A DNA stretch of 64,000 nucleotides from Streptomyces sp. CB01249 (GCF_001905735.1 NZ_LISW01000009.1:369263-433262), one strand, 5' to 3'; counted from the first letter of the stretch, positions 40,766 to 50,253 are shown. Notes: generated from the letters alone by a model not told the origin. Made by a program: numbers and translations.

Positions 40766-41770
40766 ATGAGAGGCGTGATCCACAGCGAGCGGAACCGCCG
40801 GCACCTGGTGGCGGTCCTGCGTGTCGTGGGCGTCGCCGCCGCCTACTACGGGGCGGCCCGCCTGGGCCTGCTGCGGGAGGTGACCGTCCACGGCGCGGTG
40901 GTGACACCGCTGTGGCCGCCGACCGGGATCGCGCTGGGCTGCCTGCTGTACTTCGGGTTACGCGTGTGGCCCGGGATCGCCGTCGGCTCGCTGGTCGTCG
41001 TCGGCATGCTGGGCGGTACGGTGACGCCGTCCACGCTCGTGGTCGCGGCGGGCAACACGCTCGCACCGCTGTGCGCGTACGCGCTGCTGCGGCGGACCGG
41101 TTTCCGCCGGGAGCTGGACCGGCTGCGCGACGGCGTCGTCCTGGTGTTCCTCGGGGCGATGGCCGCCATGGTGGTCGGTGCGACCGCCGGGACGACGATG
41201 CTCGTGGTGGACGGCAAGCTGCCCGCCGATCACTTCTGGTCCGTCTGGGCGGCGTGGTGGGCCGGTGACGCCATGGGCGTCCTGGTGGTCACGCCGGTCG
41301 TGCTGGTGCTCGACCGGGTGCGGCTCCCCCGGCTCACGGACCGCTGGGCGGAGGCCCTGGCGCTGCTGGCGGTCGCGGTCGCCGGGACGCTGGTCGCCAC
41401 CCGGAGCTCGCTGTCGATGCTCTATCTGGTGTTCCCGATCGTCATCTGGGCCGCCCTGCGCTTCCGGCTCGCGGGCAGCGCGCCGTGCGCCCTGCTGGTG
41501 TCCGTCCTGGCGATCGTGGCGGGGACGGACCGGGACGGACCGTTCGCGGGGCACACCATGGTGGAAGTGATGATCAACCTCACGGTGCTGAACGGGGCCG
41601 TCGCCCTCACCTCGCTCCTGCTGGCCGCCATCGTCACGGAGCAGCAGAACATCCGGCACCGCATCGAGCGCGCCTGCGAGGAGCTGGCCGAGGTGGTCGA
41701 CCAGCTCGCCCCGGGCCGCTCGGCCGCCGCCTGGCCGTCCCGGGCCGAGGACGAACGCGGCAGCCGCTGA
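40766..41770 (+). CDS. MASE1 domain membrane sensor without output domain
   Basis: 334 residues from ATG 40766. About eight membrane segments make up a MASE1 module, with the hallmark WPPTGIALG and WWAGDAMGVLVVTP motifs. MASE1 normally precedes a histidine kinase, GGDEF or SpoIIE domain; here it ends after a short charged helix (EQQNIRHRIERACEELAEVVDQL), so any signal must go to a separate protein. The upstream soluble SpoIIE phosphatase is the obvious candidate. Codon 65 is TTA (40958-40960), suggesting bldA dependence. Its stop lies 9 bases from the convergent aldO stop. Confidence 0.85.
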   Translation: MRGVIHSERNRRHLVAVLRVVGVAAAYYGAARLGLLREVTVHGAVVTPLWPPTGIALGCLLYFGLRVWPGIAVGSLVVVGMLGGTVTPSTLVVAAGNTLAPLCAYALLRRTGFRRELDRLRDGVVLVFLGAMAAMVVGATAGTTMLVVDGKLPADHFWSVWAAWWAGDAMGVLVVTPVVLVLDRVRLPRLTDRWAEALALLAVAVAGTLVATRSSLSMLYLVFPIVIWAALRFRLAGSAPCALLVSVLAIVAGTDRDGPFAGHTMVEVMINLTVLNGAVALTSLLLAAIVTEQQNIRHRIERACEELAEVVDQLAPGRSAAAWPSRAEDERGSR

Positions 41771-41779
41771 GCCCGCCGA

Positions 41780-43042
41780 TCAGCGGCGGAAGTACCGGTC
41801 CAGGAACGCGTTGCGGAAGGTGCCCTCCGGGTCGTAGCGGCGCGTCAGCGCCTCGAAGTCCGCGTAGCGCGGGTACAGCGTGCGCAGCACCTCCGGGTCC
41901 GTGGAGAAGACCTTGCCCCAGTGCGGGCGGGCGCCGAACGGGGCCAGGGCCTCCTCGATCGCCGCGGCCACCGGGGCGACGGCCGCCGCGTCCGGGACCC
42001 AGGTGAAGTGGAAGGCCACCGAGTCCCGGCCGTGGGCGGGGCTCAGCCACAGGTCGTCGGCGGCGACGGTGCGGAGCTCGGAGATCTGGAGCACCGGGGT
42101 GATCCGGTCCCGCAGCCGGGCCAGGGCCTCGTAGGCGGCGACGGCGTCCGCGCGGGCCACGAAGTACTCCGACTGGAGCTCGTCGCCGTTGCTCGGGGTG
42201 AACTCCATCCGGAAGTGCGGCAGCCGCTCGTGCCAGGGGCCGGGCACACCCTGCTGTGCGGTGCAGTTCCCGGCGGGCACCCCGGGGATCGGGTGCCGGG
42301 GGCCGTCGGCGAGCCGGGCGCCGAGCCACTCGGCGGGCATCGCGGCCGTGGTTCCCTCGTCGCCCACCCGCTGCTTCAGCCAGACCTGGCCGACCGGGCC
42401 GGGACGCCAGTCGGTGAAGACGCTGACGCTGTAGGCGGCGGACATCACCTCGTCGAAGCGGGCGGTGAGTGTGGCCTCGGGCAGCTCCTCGTACACCCAC
42501 TGACGCACCTCGAAGGCGGGCACCAGCTCCAGGTCCAGCGAGGTCACCACGCCGAGGGCGCCGAGGGAGACCACCGCGCCCGCGAAGTCCTCGTCGGTGC
42601 GCCGCAGGGTGCGCGTCTCCCCGTCGGCCGTCACCAGGGTGAGCGCGCGCACCGAGCCCGCCAGTGACCGGTTGCCCACGCCGGAGCCGTGGGTGCCGGT
42701 CGCGATGGCTCCGGCGGCCGAGATGTGCGGGAGCGAGCCCAGGTTGGCCAGGGCGAGACCGCGCTCGTGGAGTTCGGCGGCGAACTCGCCGAAGCGGAGT
42801 CCCGCTGTCAGCGAAACGGTCCGGCCCGGGACGTCGATGTCCACGACGCGCGGGAGTCCGGCGAGCGACACATGGTCGCCCGAGGTGTCCGCGACGGTGT
42901 TGAAGGAGTGCCGGGTGCCCAGGGGGCGGACCGCGTCGGAGGCGGCGACCGTCTCGCGCAGTTCGCGGACGGATCGCGGCACACACAGCCGCTTCGCCCC
43001 GAAGGTGATGTTGCCGGCCCAGTTCTTCTCCGCGGGGGTCAC
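41780..43042 (-). CDS. aldO: Alditol oxidase (FAD-linked)
   Basis: 420 residues from GTG 43042, chosen because GAGGGA lies seven bases upstream and the length then matches known alditol oxidase (about 418); GTG 43060 is an alternative. The vanillyl-alcohol-oxidase fold has NWAGNITF, the flavin-linking His45 in LGTRHSFN, SLPHISAAGAIATGTHGSG, and the C-terminal ARPHWGKVF and PEGTFRNAFLDRYF. These match Streptomyces AldO, which oxidises xylitol, sorbitol and related polyols at C1 with oxygen, releasing hydrogen peroxide. Cytoplasmic. No polyol transporter is adjacent. Confidence 0.87.
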   Translation of the reverse strand: MTPAEKNWAGNITFGAKRLCVPRSVRELRETVAASDAVRPLGTRHSFNTVADTSGDHVSLAGLPRVVDIDVPGRTVSLTAGLRFGEFAAELHERGLALANLGSLPHISAAGAIATGTHGSGVGNRSLAGSVRALTLVTADGETRTLRRTDEDFAGAVVSLGALGVVTSLDLELVPAFEVRQWVYEELPEATLTARFDEVMSAAYSVSVFTDWRPGPVGQVWLKQRVGDEGTTAAMPAEWLGARLADGPRHPIPGVPAGNCTAQQGVPGPWHERLPHFRMEFTPSNGDELQSEYFVARADAVAAYEALARLRDRITPVLQISELRTVAADDLWLSPAHGRDSVAFHFTWVPDAAAVAPVAAAIEEALAPFGARPHWGKVFSTDPEVLRTLYPRYADFEALTRRYDPEGTFRNAFLDRYFRR

Positions 43043-43423
43043 CGTGCGTCCCTCTTCCACTCAGGGCCGGGCACGTGCTCCCGGCACCGCATTCTCCCAG
43101 ACCTCCCGGTGGCGGCCGGAACCGAGCGGGCCGAATACCACCCGCGCAACCACACGAGCACGTACGGTAGTTGGCGACCGAGGTACATATCCGCACACCA
43201 ACCGTTTGGCACATGTCACACATACCAACAGGTGCACACAGAACCAGAGATCCGGTACGGATCGGGACGAGTGCGGGAACACCGCGCCTGTCTGAACTTC
43301 ACCGGAACTCCAGCGAAATGCCATGTGTGTGGATATCGTGCACCGAGCGAGGGCGCGTCCGTCAGTCCACTGGATCGGCGGATGCGCCCCGTTTGTGGCG
43401 ATGCGACTGTGACTGGGGGGTTC
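43043..43423. other. Divergent control region between aldO and the exopolysaccharide locus
   Basis: 381 bases, noticeably less GC-rich around 43140-43340, with several CACA/TGTG words and ACATGT-like small palindromes. It must carry the promoters of aldO and of the sugar-transferase gene. An open frame on the plus strand continues far upstream into aldO, but this is an antisense shadow. I cannot assign promoter boxes. Confidence 0.5.
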
Positions 43424-44962
43424 ATGGGGCATGTCGAGCTACCCGAATCCGATATACCGAGGCCCGTGGGACTGGCGGGAGCGCCACGTCCGCGGACCTC
43501 TTCAGGAATGCCGCGCGGCCAGGACATCGGCCGGCCGCGGCAGCTCCCGCACGTACCGTACGAACGCGGCGCCGGGGCGCCCGGCAGGCGCCCGGGCCTG
43601 CTGCCCCTGGTGGTGTGTGCCGAGTCCGCCGGACTGGGCCTGCCCGCCTGGCTGGTGCTCCGCGCCGGAGGGCAGCCCGAGGCCCTGGCCGGGGCGCTCG
43701 CGGCCACCCTCGTGTGGTGCGGGGTCCGGGCCGCGCGGGGACGTTACGTCTTACGTGTGCCGGGCCGCCCGCCCGGGGCGCTGACCACGCCCGGGGACTG
43801 GTTACTGCTCATCGGTGTGCTGGCGGTGCTGTGGACCGTCCTCGACGCGCCGATCGACCCGGCGGCGGCCGTGGTCGCGCTGATCCCCGGGCTCCTGGCC
43901 GGGGCGGGCACCTCGTGGGCACGTCGGCTGGCCTGGTCCGGGAGGCGCCGGACGGCGCGCCGGGTACTGGTGGTCGGCGAGGCCGCGGGGGTGGACCGGG
44001 CGGTGCGGCTGCTCACCTCGCGGGAGGACCACGGCTATCTGGTCGTGGCCGCGCTGCCGGTGGGCGCGGCGGCGCTGAGCTGCGAGGTCCCGGTGCCGGG
44101 GCGGCTGGCTCCGGCGCCTGCGGGGGACGACGCCTCGACGGTGCTGGGCGCGGCCTTCGCGCACGAGGCGGACCTGGCGCTGGTGGTCCCGGGGCCGGGG
44201 CTCGCCGAGGAGCGGTTGCGGCGGCTGACCTGGGGACTGCACGACGGCGGCCTGGAGGTGTCGGTGCTCTCCCACCTCTCGGAGACCGCGGCGGACCGGA
44301 TCAGGCCCTCGTCGGCGGCCGGGCTCACCCTGCTGCACATCGTGCCGCCGCTGCGCCGGGGGCTCCAGCCGGTCCTGAAGGCGGCGGTGGACCGGGCGGG
44401 TGCCGCCTGCGGGCTGGTCGCCCTGTCTCCGTTGCTGCTGCTGATCGCGGTGGCGGTCCGGCTCACCTCGGCGGGTCCGGTCTTCCACCGGCAGGTCCGC
44501 CAGGGGCAGCACAACCACCCGTTCGTCATGTGGAAGTTCCGCACGATGGTGGTGGACGCCGAGCGGCACAAGGCGCGGCTCGCCGAGGCCAACGAGAACG
44601 ACGGCCCGATGTTCAAGATGCGCCGGGATCCCCGGGTGACCCGGCTCGGCCGTCTGCTGCGCCGCTCGTCGCTGGACGAACTGCCCCAGCTCATCAACGT
44701 GCTCAAGGGTGACATGTCCCTGGTCGGCCCTCGTCCGCCGCTGCCGGACGAGGTGTCCCGGTACGACGAACGGGAGTTGCGCAGGCTCGCGGTGAAGCCG
44801 GGGCTGACGGGGCTGTGGCAGGTCAGCGGCCGGTCCGATCTCTCGTGGCAGGAGACGGTGTCGCTGGACCTCTGGTACGTCGACAACTGGTCGGTGGCCA
44901 CGGACATGGGGCTCATGGCCCGGACACTGCGTGCCGTCACCGACGGCCGCGGGGCGTACTGA
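43424..44962 (+). CDS. Exopolysaccharide initiating sugar-phosphate transferase (WcaJ/WbaP-type)
   Basis: 512 residues from ATG 43424 (GGGGGG upstream). Four membrane segments at about 60-165 and a CoA-binding-like middle domain (RRVLVVGEAAGVDRAVRLL) precede the bacterial sugar transferase domain: KFRTMVVDAE, RLGRLLRRSSLDELPQLINV, GDMSLVGPRPPLP and KPGLTGLWQVSGRS. It loads the first sugar phosphate onto undecaprenyl phosphate at the inner membrane face. Codons 110 and 127 are TTA (43751-43753 and 43802-43804), very rare in this DNA, so the whole pathway may be gated by the bldA tRNA. First gene of the exopolysaccharide locus. Confidence 0.9.
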   Translation: MGHVELPESDIPRPVGLAGAPRPRTSSGMPRGQDIGRPRQLPHVPYERGAGAPGRRPGLLPLVVCAESAGLGLPAWLVLRAGGQPEALAGALAATLVWCGVRAARGRYVLRVPGRPPGALTTPGDWLLLIGVLAVLWTVLDAPIDPAAAVVALIPGLLAGAGTSWARRLAWSGRRRTARRVLVVGEAAGVDRAVRLLTSREDHGYLVVAALPVGAAALSCEVPVPGRLAPAPAGDDASTVLGAAFAHEADLALVVPGPGLAEERLRRLTWGLHDGGLEVSVLSHLSETAADRIRPSSAAGLTLLHIVPPLRRGLQPVLKAAVDRAGAACGLVALSPLLLLIAVAVRLTSAGPVFHRQVRQGQHNHPFVMWKFRTMVVDAERHKARLAEANENDGPMFKMRRDPRVTRLGRLLRRSSLDELPQLINVLKGDMSLVGPRPPLPDEVSRYDERELRRLAVKPGLTGLWQVSGRSDLSWQETVSLDLWYVDNWSVATDMGLMARTLRAVTDGRGAY

Positions 44963-45049
44963 GTGCGGGGGCCGATGAGCACCGGGAAGAGGGGCCGGGT
45001 GGTCCGCCCGTCGTGGACGGGACCGGGCCGCCCGGCCGGGCGGGGGTGG

Positions 45050-46027
45050 CTACGCGGCCTGCTGCCGGAGCCACCAGGAGTACGTCTCCGCGATGCCCTC
45101 CTTCAGGGGGATGCGCGGCGCGAAGCCGAGGGCGGTCAGCCGGGACACGTCCAGGAGTTTGCGCGGGGTGCCGTCGGGCTTCCCGGTGTCCCAGCGGATG
45201 TCACCCCGATAGGCCGTCACCTCACCGACGATGGAAGCGAGTTCACGGATGGTGAGGTCGTCGCCGCAGCCGACGTTGACCGGTGCGTCGTCGTCGTAGC
45301 GCTCCAGCAGGAGTACGCAGGCGGCGGCGAGGTCGTCCACGTGCAGGAACTCGCGCCGGGGGTTTCCGGACCCCCAGAGCGTAAGGGCCGGTGCGCCCGA
45401 CTCGCGGGCCTCGTGGAAGCGGCGGATCAGGGCGGGCAGGACGTGCGAGGTCTCCAGGTCGAAGCTGTCGCCGGGGCCGTAGAGGTTGGTCGGCATGGCG
45501 CTGATGTAGGAGGCGCCGTACTGGCGGCGGTAGGACTGCGTCTGCACGATGCCGGCGATCTTCGCCAGCGCGTACGCCTCGTTGGTGGGTTCCAGCTCCC
45601 CGGTGAGCAGGGCGCTCTCGGGGATCGGCTGCGGGGCGTGCTTCGGGTAGATGCAGGACGAGCCGAGGAAGAGCAGGCGCTCGGTGCCCGCCGCGTGCGC
45701 GCCCGCGATCACGCTCAGCTGGATGCGCAGGTTGTCCTCGATGAACTGCACCGGATACGTGCTGTTGGCCATGATCCCGCCGACCCGGGCGGCGGCCAGC
45801 ACCACGGCGTCCGGGCGTATGCCGCGCAGGAAGGCGGCGGTGCGCTCACCGTCCCGGAGGTCGAGGAGGTCGCGGCCGCGGGTGATCACCTCGTGGCCGT
45901 CGGCGGTGAGGCGGCGGACCACCGCCGACCCGACCAGGCCCCGGTGACCGGCGACGAACACGCGGGCGCCGGGGCGTAGCAGGGAGGGGACTCGTTCCCG
46001 GAGAGGGCCGGGGAGATCAGTCGTCAT
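45050..46027 (-). CDS. fcl: GDP-L-fucose synthase
   Basis: 325 residues from ATG 46027. An extended SDR with FVAGHRGLVGSAV (cofactor loop), the catalytic SSCIYP around Ser123/124 with PKHAPQPIPE, and Tyr152 and Lys156 in YALAK. These are the signatures of the epimerase-reductase that turns GDP-4-keto-6-deoxymannose into GDP-L-fucose with NADPH. It is divergent from gmd, whose product is its substrate; the two share a 112-base promoter region. This predicts fucose in the polymer made by the locus. Confidence 0.92.
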   Translation of the reverse strand: MTTDLPGPLRERVPSLLRPGARVFVAGHRGLVGSAVVRRLTADGHEVITRGRDLLDLRDGERTAAFLRGIRPDAVVLAAARVGGIMANSTYPVQFIEDNLRIQLSVIAGAHAAGTERLLFLGSSCIYPKHAPQPIPESALLTGELEPTNEAYALAKIAGIVQTQSYRRQYGASYISAMPTNLYGPGDSFDLETSHVLPALIRRFHEARESGAPALTLWGSGNPRREFLHVDDLAAACVLLLERYDDDAPVNVGCGDDLTIRELASIVGEVTAYRGDIRWDTGKPDGTPRKLLDVSRLTALGFAPRIPLKEGIAETYSWWLRQQAA

Positions 46028-46139
46028 GTTTTCGGATTGTGCCAGCAGCCGGGCGAAACGGTGATGTTTTGTACCGGATCCCTCAGACCTTGACATTCCA
46101 TGACCAACTGCCTTACGGGCGACCGCAGAAGGGGGAAAC

Positions 46140-47153
46140 GTGGCGAAGACCGCGCTCATCACCGGGGTGACCGGACAGGACGGTTCGTACCTCTCGGAGC
46201 TGCTGCTCCAGAAGGGATACACGGTCCACGGCCTGATCCGCCGCTCGTCCAGTTTCAACACGGAGCGGATCGACCACATCTACCAGGGCCCGGAGCAGGA
46301 GCACCGGTCCTTCGTGCTGCATCACGCGGACCTGGCCGACGGGGTCGCGCTGGTGAACCTGTTGCGGGACATCCGGCCCGACGAGGTGTACAACCTGGGC
46401 GCCCAGTCGCATGTGCGGGTCTCCTTCGACGCGCCGCTGTACACCGGGGATGTGACCGGCCTCGGCACGATCCGGCTCCTGGAGGCGGTACGGGCCAGTG
46501 GCATCGACACCCGGATCTACCAGGCGTCCTCCTCGGAGATGTTCGGCGCGAGCCCGCCCCCGCAGAACGAGCAGACGCCCTTCCACCCGCGCAGCCCGTA
46601 CAGCGTCGCCAAGGTGTACTCGTACTGGGCGACGGTCAACTACCGCGAGGCGTACGGGATGTTCGCGGTGAACGGCATCCTGTTCAACCATGAGTCGCCC
46701 CGGCGCGGGGAGACCTTCGTGACCCGGAAGATCACCCGTGGCGTGGCCCGGATCAAGGCGGGGCTCCAGTCCCGGCTGCATCTGGGCAACCTGGACGCGG
46801 TGCGCGACTGGGGCTACGCCCCCGAGTACGTGGACGCGATGTGGCGCATGCTCCAGTGCGACACCCCGGACGACTACGTGGTGGCCACCGGGGAGGGGGT
46901 CAGCGTCCGGCAGTTCCTGGAGTACGCCTTCGAGCACGCGGGCCTCGACTGGCGCGAGTACGTCCGCTACGACGCGAAGTACGAGCGGCCCAGCGAGGTG
47001 GACGCGCTGATCGGGGACGCCTCGAAGGCCGGACAGCTGCTGGGCTGGAAACCTGCCGTACGCGCCCGGGAGCTGGCCCGGATCATGGTCGACGCCGATG
47101 TGCGCCGCCTCTCCGACGAACTCGCGGGGGCCGCCGTGCGCGTGGACAGATAA
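46140..47153 (+). CDS. gmd: GDP-mannose 4,6-dehydratase
   Basis: 337 residues from GTG 46140 (GGGGGA upstream). GVTGQDGSYLSELLL is the GMD cofactor motif; GLIRRSSSFNTERIDHIY, QASSSEMFGA, the catalytic YSVAK and NGILFNHESPRRGETFV confirm it. The enzyme converts GDP-mannose into GDP-4-keto-6-deoxymannose. Together with the divergent fcl it makes GDP-L-fucose; GDP-rhamnose would need a different reductase, not seen here. It closes on a hairpin at 47160-47211. Confidence 0.94.
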   Translation: MAKTALITGVTGQDGSYLSELLLQKGYTVHGLIRRSSSFNTERIDHIYQGPEQEHRSFVLHHADLADGVALVNLLRDIRPDEVYNLGAQSHVRVSFDAPLYTGDVTGLGTIRLLEAVRASGIDTRIYQASSSEMFGASPPPQNEQTPFHPRSPYSVAKVYSYWATVNYREAYGMFAVNGILFNHESPRRGETFVTRKITRGVARIKAGLQSRLHLGNLDAVRDWGYAPEYVDAMWRMLQCDTPDDYVVATGEGVSVRQFLEYAFEHAGLDWREYVRYDAKYERPSEVDALIGDASKAGQLLGWKPAVRARELARIMVDADVRRLSDELAGAAVRVDR

Positions 47154-47159
47154 CGGACT

Positions 47160-47211
47160 CCGGCGCGCACCCCCACCCCCACCGGTGACGCGGTGGGGCC
47201 GCACGCGCCGG
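47160..47211 (+). terminator. Bulged hairpin terminator after gmd
   Basis: Inner stem CCCCACCG (47177-47184) with CGGTGGGG (47191-47198), and outer stem CCGGCGCG (47160-47167) with CGCGCCGG (47204-47211). It begins six bases after the gmd stop. Confidence 0.6.
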
Positions 47212-47287
47212 TTCGGGCGGGGCCCCCGGCTCCGCCTCCTCGACCGCGGCCAAGGGGCCGCAAGCTCGTTCTCACCTTCGGAGCTGA

Positions 47288-49537
47288 ATGATGAACCGAA
47301 CCACAGGGCGCCGACGCGGCCGGACGCGGGCCGCGGCCGCGGCGCTCGGCCTGCTCGCGGGCGCCCTGAGCGCCGCCGCCGCGGGCAGTCCCCCGGCCGC
47401 CGCCCTCACCGCGCCCGTCTCGATCACCGCGGACGACCTGTCTACCTGGCAGACCAACGGCATCGTCTGGTCGATGGCCGCGTCCGACGACGGTGTGGTC
47501 TACGCGGGCGGCACCTTCTCCACCGTACGGCCGCCGGGCGCGGCCGCCGGGACCTCCGAGCAGCCCGCGGTGAACTTCGCCGCGTTCGACACCGCGACCG
47601 GTGCGCCCACCGGCTGCTCGCTGTCGTTCACGCTCTCCTCGGGGACCGCGACGGTGCGCGCGCTGGCCCTGTCCCCGGACGGTGACACCCTGTACGCGGG
47701 CGGCCAGTTCGGGGCGGTGAACGGGGTGGGCGTGAGCAACATCGCGGCCATCGACACCGCCACCTGCACCCCGCGCCAGAACTTCAAGGTCGCGGTCTCC
47801 GCCACCGTGCGGGCGCTGGCGGTCACCGACGACACGGTGTACCTCGGGGGCGACTTCAAGAGCGTGGCGGGGCAGTCCCGGACCTTCTTCGCCGCCGTCA
47901 CCACCGGTGCGGCGCTGAAGCCGTGGACGGCGAACGCGGACGAGGTGGGCCGGGCGGTGGAGGTCACACCGGACGGGCAGCACGTGGTGCTCGGCGGTGA
48001 CTTCTTCACCATGAACGGCACCAGCTCGCACGCGCTGGCGGTGGTGAACGCCACCACCGGAGCGCTGTCCAAGAGCTACCCGGGCTTCATCCCCAACACC
48101 TCCACGGTGCAGGATCTCACCAGCGACACCAAGCAGTTCTACACCGCCAACGAGGGCACCGGCGGTGGGGTGTTCGACGGGCGGATCGCCGTCGACCTCG
48201 GCACCTTCAACCAGGTGTGGCGGGACACCTGCCTGGGCGCCACACAGGCGCTGCTGGTGCACAACGGGGTGCTCTACAGCGGCAGTCACGCGCACGACTG
48301 CGCGTCCATGGGCGAGTTCCCCGACCAGCCGCGCAAGCACCTGCTGGCCCAGTCGGTGGACGACCCGAAACTGCTGCCGTGGTTCCCGGACACCAACGAC
48401 GGGATCGGTGAGCCGGTCGGCCCGCGTGTGATGGCGCAGACCGACAAGGGCGGCCACCACTACCTGTGGGTGGGCGGCGAGTTCACCACGGTCAACAGCA
48501 AGGCGCAGCAGGGGCTCACCCGGTTCGCCGACGGCCCGGACACGGGGGCGCCCTGGGTGCCGAACGTCAGCGTCTCCACCGTCGCCCCGGACAAGGTGGA
48601 CGTGAACTGGCAGACCAGTTTCGACGCCGACGACGGGGTGCTCACGTACCGGATCTACAAGGACGGGGCGACCACCCCGGTGCACACGACGACCGGCTAC
48701 TCCGTGTTCTGGGACCGTCCGCAGCTGCGGTGGACGGACACCGACGTGGCACCCGGTGAGACCCACACGTACCGGATCACCGCGAGCGACGGCACCAACA
48801 CCAGCGCGAAGTCGCCCGCGGTGAGCGCGACCGTGGCGTCCAAGGCGGAGAGCTATCCGGCGAAGGTGCTCTCCGACGGGGCGAGCCTGTACTGGCGCTA
48901 CGACGAGGGCACCTCGACGTTCGCCGCCGACACCGGGGCGGGGCTGGACAACGGCTTCCTGCGCAACTCGCCCTCGTACCGGCAGACCCCGGCGGCCGTG
49001 GCCGGGCCCTCGACCGCCATCGGGTTCAACGGGTCCACCCAGTACGCGTACAGCAACGGCAGCCGGCCCCAGCCCAAGGCGTTCTCCGTGGAGACCTGGA
49101 TCAAGACCACGACCACCAAGGGAGGGAAGATCATCGGCTTCGGCAGCAACACCATGGAGCTGAGCGGCAAGTACGACAAGCACGTGTACATGCTCAACAA
49201 CGGGCGGCTGACCTTCGGCACCTCCAACGGCGGGGGTCAGACCGTCAGCACCACCGGGGCGTACAACGACGGTGCCTGGCACCATGTCGTCGCCACCCAG
49301 GGCTCCGGAGGTATGGCCCTGTACGTGGACGGGCAGTTGCGCGCCTCGAACTCGCGGTACACCCAGAACCAGAGCTACACCGGTTACTGGCGGGTGGGCG
49401 GGGACAACCTCGCGAGCTGGCCGAACCGGCCGACGAGCAACTTCTTCGCCGGGCAGATCGACGAGACCGCCGTGTACCCGGCCGCGCTGACCGCTGCCCA
49501 GGTCAGTGCCCACTACGCGCTGAGGAACAGTGCATGA
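47288..49537 (+). CDS. Secreted propeller-like protein with Fn3 and LamG domains
   Basis: 749 residues from ATG 47288 (a second ATG at 47291 has better RBS spacing). A signal peptide ends near PPAAALTA. Residues 45-410 contain repeated VYAGGTF, LYAGGQF, VYLGGDF, VVLGGDF and WVGGEFT strands, a propeller of delta-60-like repeats. An Fn3 domain follows (about 420-515, VDVNWQTSFDADDGVLTYRIY), then a LamG/concanavalin-like domain (FSVETWIKTTTTKGGKIIGFG, NDGAWHHVVATQ, FFAGQIDETAVYPAAL). No catalytic residues are seen, so a carbohydrate-binding or matrix role is likely. Its stop overlaps the next start by ATGA, tying it to a lipoprotein and a glycosyltransferase of the exopolysaccharide locus. Confidence 0.87.
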   Translation: MMNRTTGRRRGRTRAAAAALGLLAGALSAAAAGSPPAAALTAPVSITADDLSTWQTNGIVWSMAASDDGVVYAGGTFSTVRPPGAAAGTSEQPAVNFAAFDTATGAPTGCSLSFTLSSGTATVRALALSPDGDTLYAGGQFGAVNGVGVSNIAAIDTATCTPRQNFKVAVSATVRALAVTDDTVYLGGDFKSVAGQSRTFFAAVTTGAALKPWTANADEVGRAVEVTPDGQHVVLGGDFFTMNGTSSHALAVVNATTGALSKSYPGFIPNTSTVQDLTSDTKQFYTANEGTGGGVFDGRIAVDLGTFNQVWRDTCLGATQALLVHNGVLYSGSHAHDCASMGEFPDQPRKHLLAQSVDDPKLLPWFPDTNDGIGEPVGPRVMAQTDKGGHHYLWVGGEFTTVNSKAQQGLTRFADGPDTGAPWVPNVSVSTVAPDKVDVNWQTSFDADDGVLTYRIYKDGATTPVHTTTGYSVFWDRPQLRWTDTDVAPGETHTYRITASDGTNTSAKSPAVSATVASKAESYPAKVLSDGASLYWRYDEGTSTFAADTGAGLDNGFLRNSPSYRQTPAAVAGPSTAIGFNGSTQYAYSNGSRPQPKAFSVETWIKTTTTKGGKIIGFGSNTMELSGKYDKHVYMLNNGRLTFGTSNGGGQTVSTTGAYNDGAWHHVVATQGSGGMALYVDGQLRASNSRYTQNQSYTGYWRVGGDNLASWPNRPTSNFFAGQIDETAVYPAALTAAQVSAHYALRNSA

Positions 49538-50253
49538 GGAATACGTTCCTGGCCGGCGCCGCCGTCGTTCTCGCGACGGTGGCGCTGGCCGCCTGCGGCT
49601 CGTCCTCCGGTGACGGGGGCGGGAGCGGGGAGGGCGGCGGCAGGGCGGCGGGCCCCGCGGCTTCGGGCAGCGCGGCGCCGTCCGTGCCCGCGGCCGGAGC
49701 GGAGGCCGACCCCACCGAGCCCGCCGGTCCTGAAGTGACCCGCAGCAGCGAGCCGCCGAAGATCCCCACCGACCGGCTGACGCCCGCCACCGGCACGTTC
49801 ACCAAGAAGCAGAAGGAGTACCTGACCGACCGGGTGCCCGTGGGCATGGACCCGGCCGCGGTGCTCCAGACCGGGCAGGAGACCTGCGACCGGCTGGACT
49901 ACCTGGTCAAGGTGGACCGGGACACCGCGGTGGGTGCCGTCGTGACGGGCGAGATCAGCGGCGCGGAGCCCGCCGTCGCCCATCTGTGCCCCCGGCACAA
50001 GGACCTGGTGGAGCGGGCCTCGCACGGATACGCCGACGGTGCGCACCGGGACGGGAAGGTGCGGCCCGGCCGCTACCGGGACGTCTCCCCCACCCCGGAC
50101 TGCACCTGGGAGGTCACCGGCCCGGGCGGGAAGGTGCTGGCCTCCGGCTCCTCGCACGGCGGGAAGCGGACCACGATCACGATTCCGGAGGCGGCGCTCG
50201 CCTTCACCTCCACAGGCTGCTGGGCCTGGCTGCCCGAAGGGGACAACGGATGA
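49534..50253 (+). CDS. Putative surface lipoprotein
   Basis: 239 residues. A signal sequence ends in lipobox LAAC-GSSS, followed by a Gly/Ser/Ala/Pro-rich tether to about residue 85. Residues 85-165 are helical with a conserved-looking CxRLDYLVKVDRDTAVGAVVTG core. The C-terminal 65 residues have the RPGRYRDVSPTPDCTWEVTGPGG pattern seen in small actinobacterial secreted modules, with two cysteines (CTW and CWAW) likely forming a disulfide. It is coupled by ATGA overlap to both neighbours, the LamG protein and the GT2 enzyme. No known function. Confidence 0.82.
   Translation: MRNTFLAGAAVVLATVALAACGSSSGDGGGSGEGGGRAAGPAASGSAAPSVPAAGAEADPTEPAGPEVTRSSEPPKIPTDRLTPATGTFTKKQKEYLTDRVPVGMDPAAVLQTGQETCDRLDYLVKVDRDTAVGAVVTGEISGAEPAVAHLCPRHKDLVERASHGYADGAHRDGKVRPGRYRDVSPTPDCTWEVTGPGGKVLASGSSHGGKRTTITIPEAALAFTSTGCWAWLPEGDNG

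Noticed and set aside
42689..43423. In-frame 5' extension of the initiating sugar transferase by 245 codons
   Set aside because: The extension is antisense to aldO and through a non-coding gap; ATG 43424 has an RBS and the domain order starts there.
43043..43423. A possible ECF-type promoter (GGAAC near 43313)
   Set aside because: No matching downstream box at normal spacing could be identified, so no promoter call is made.
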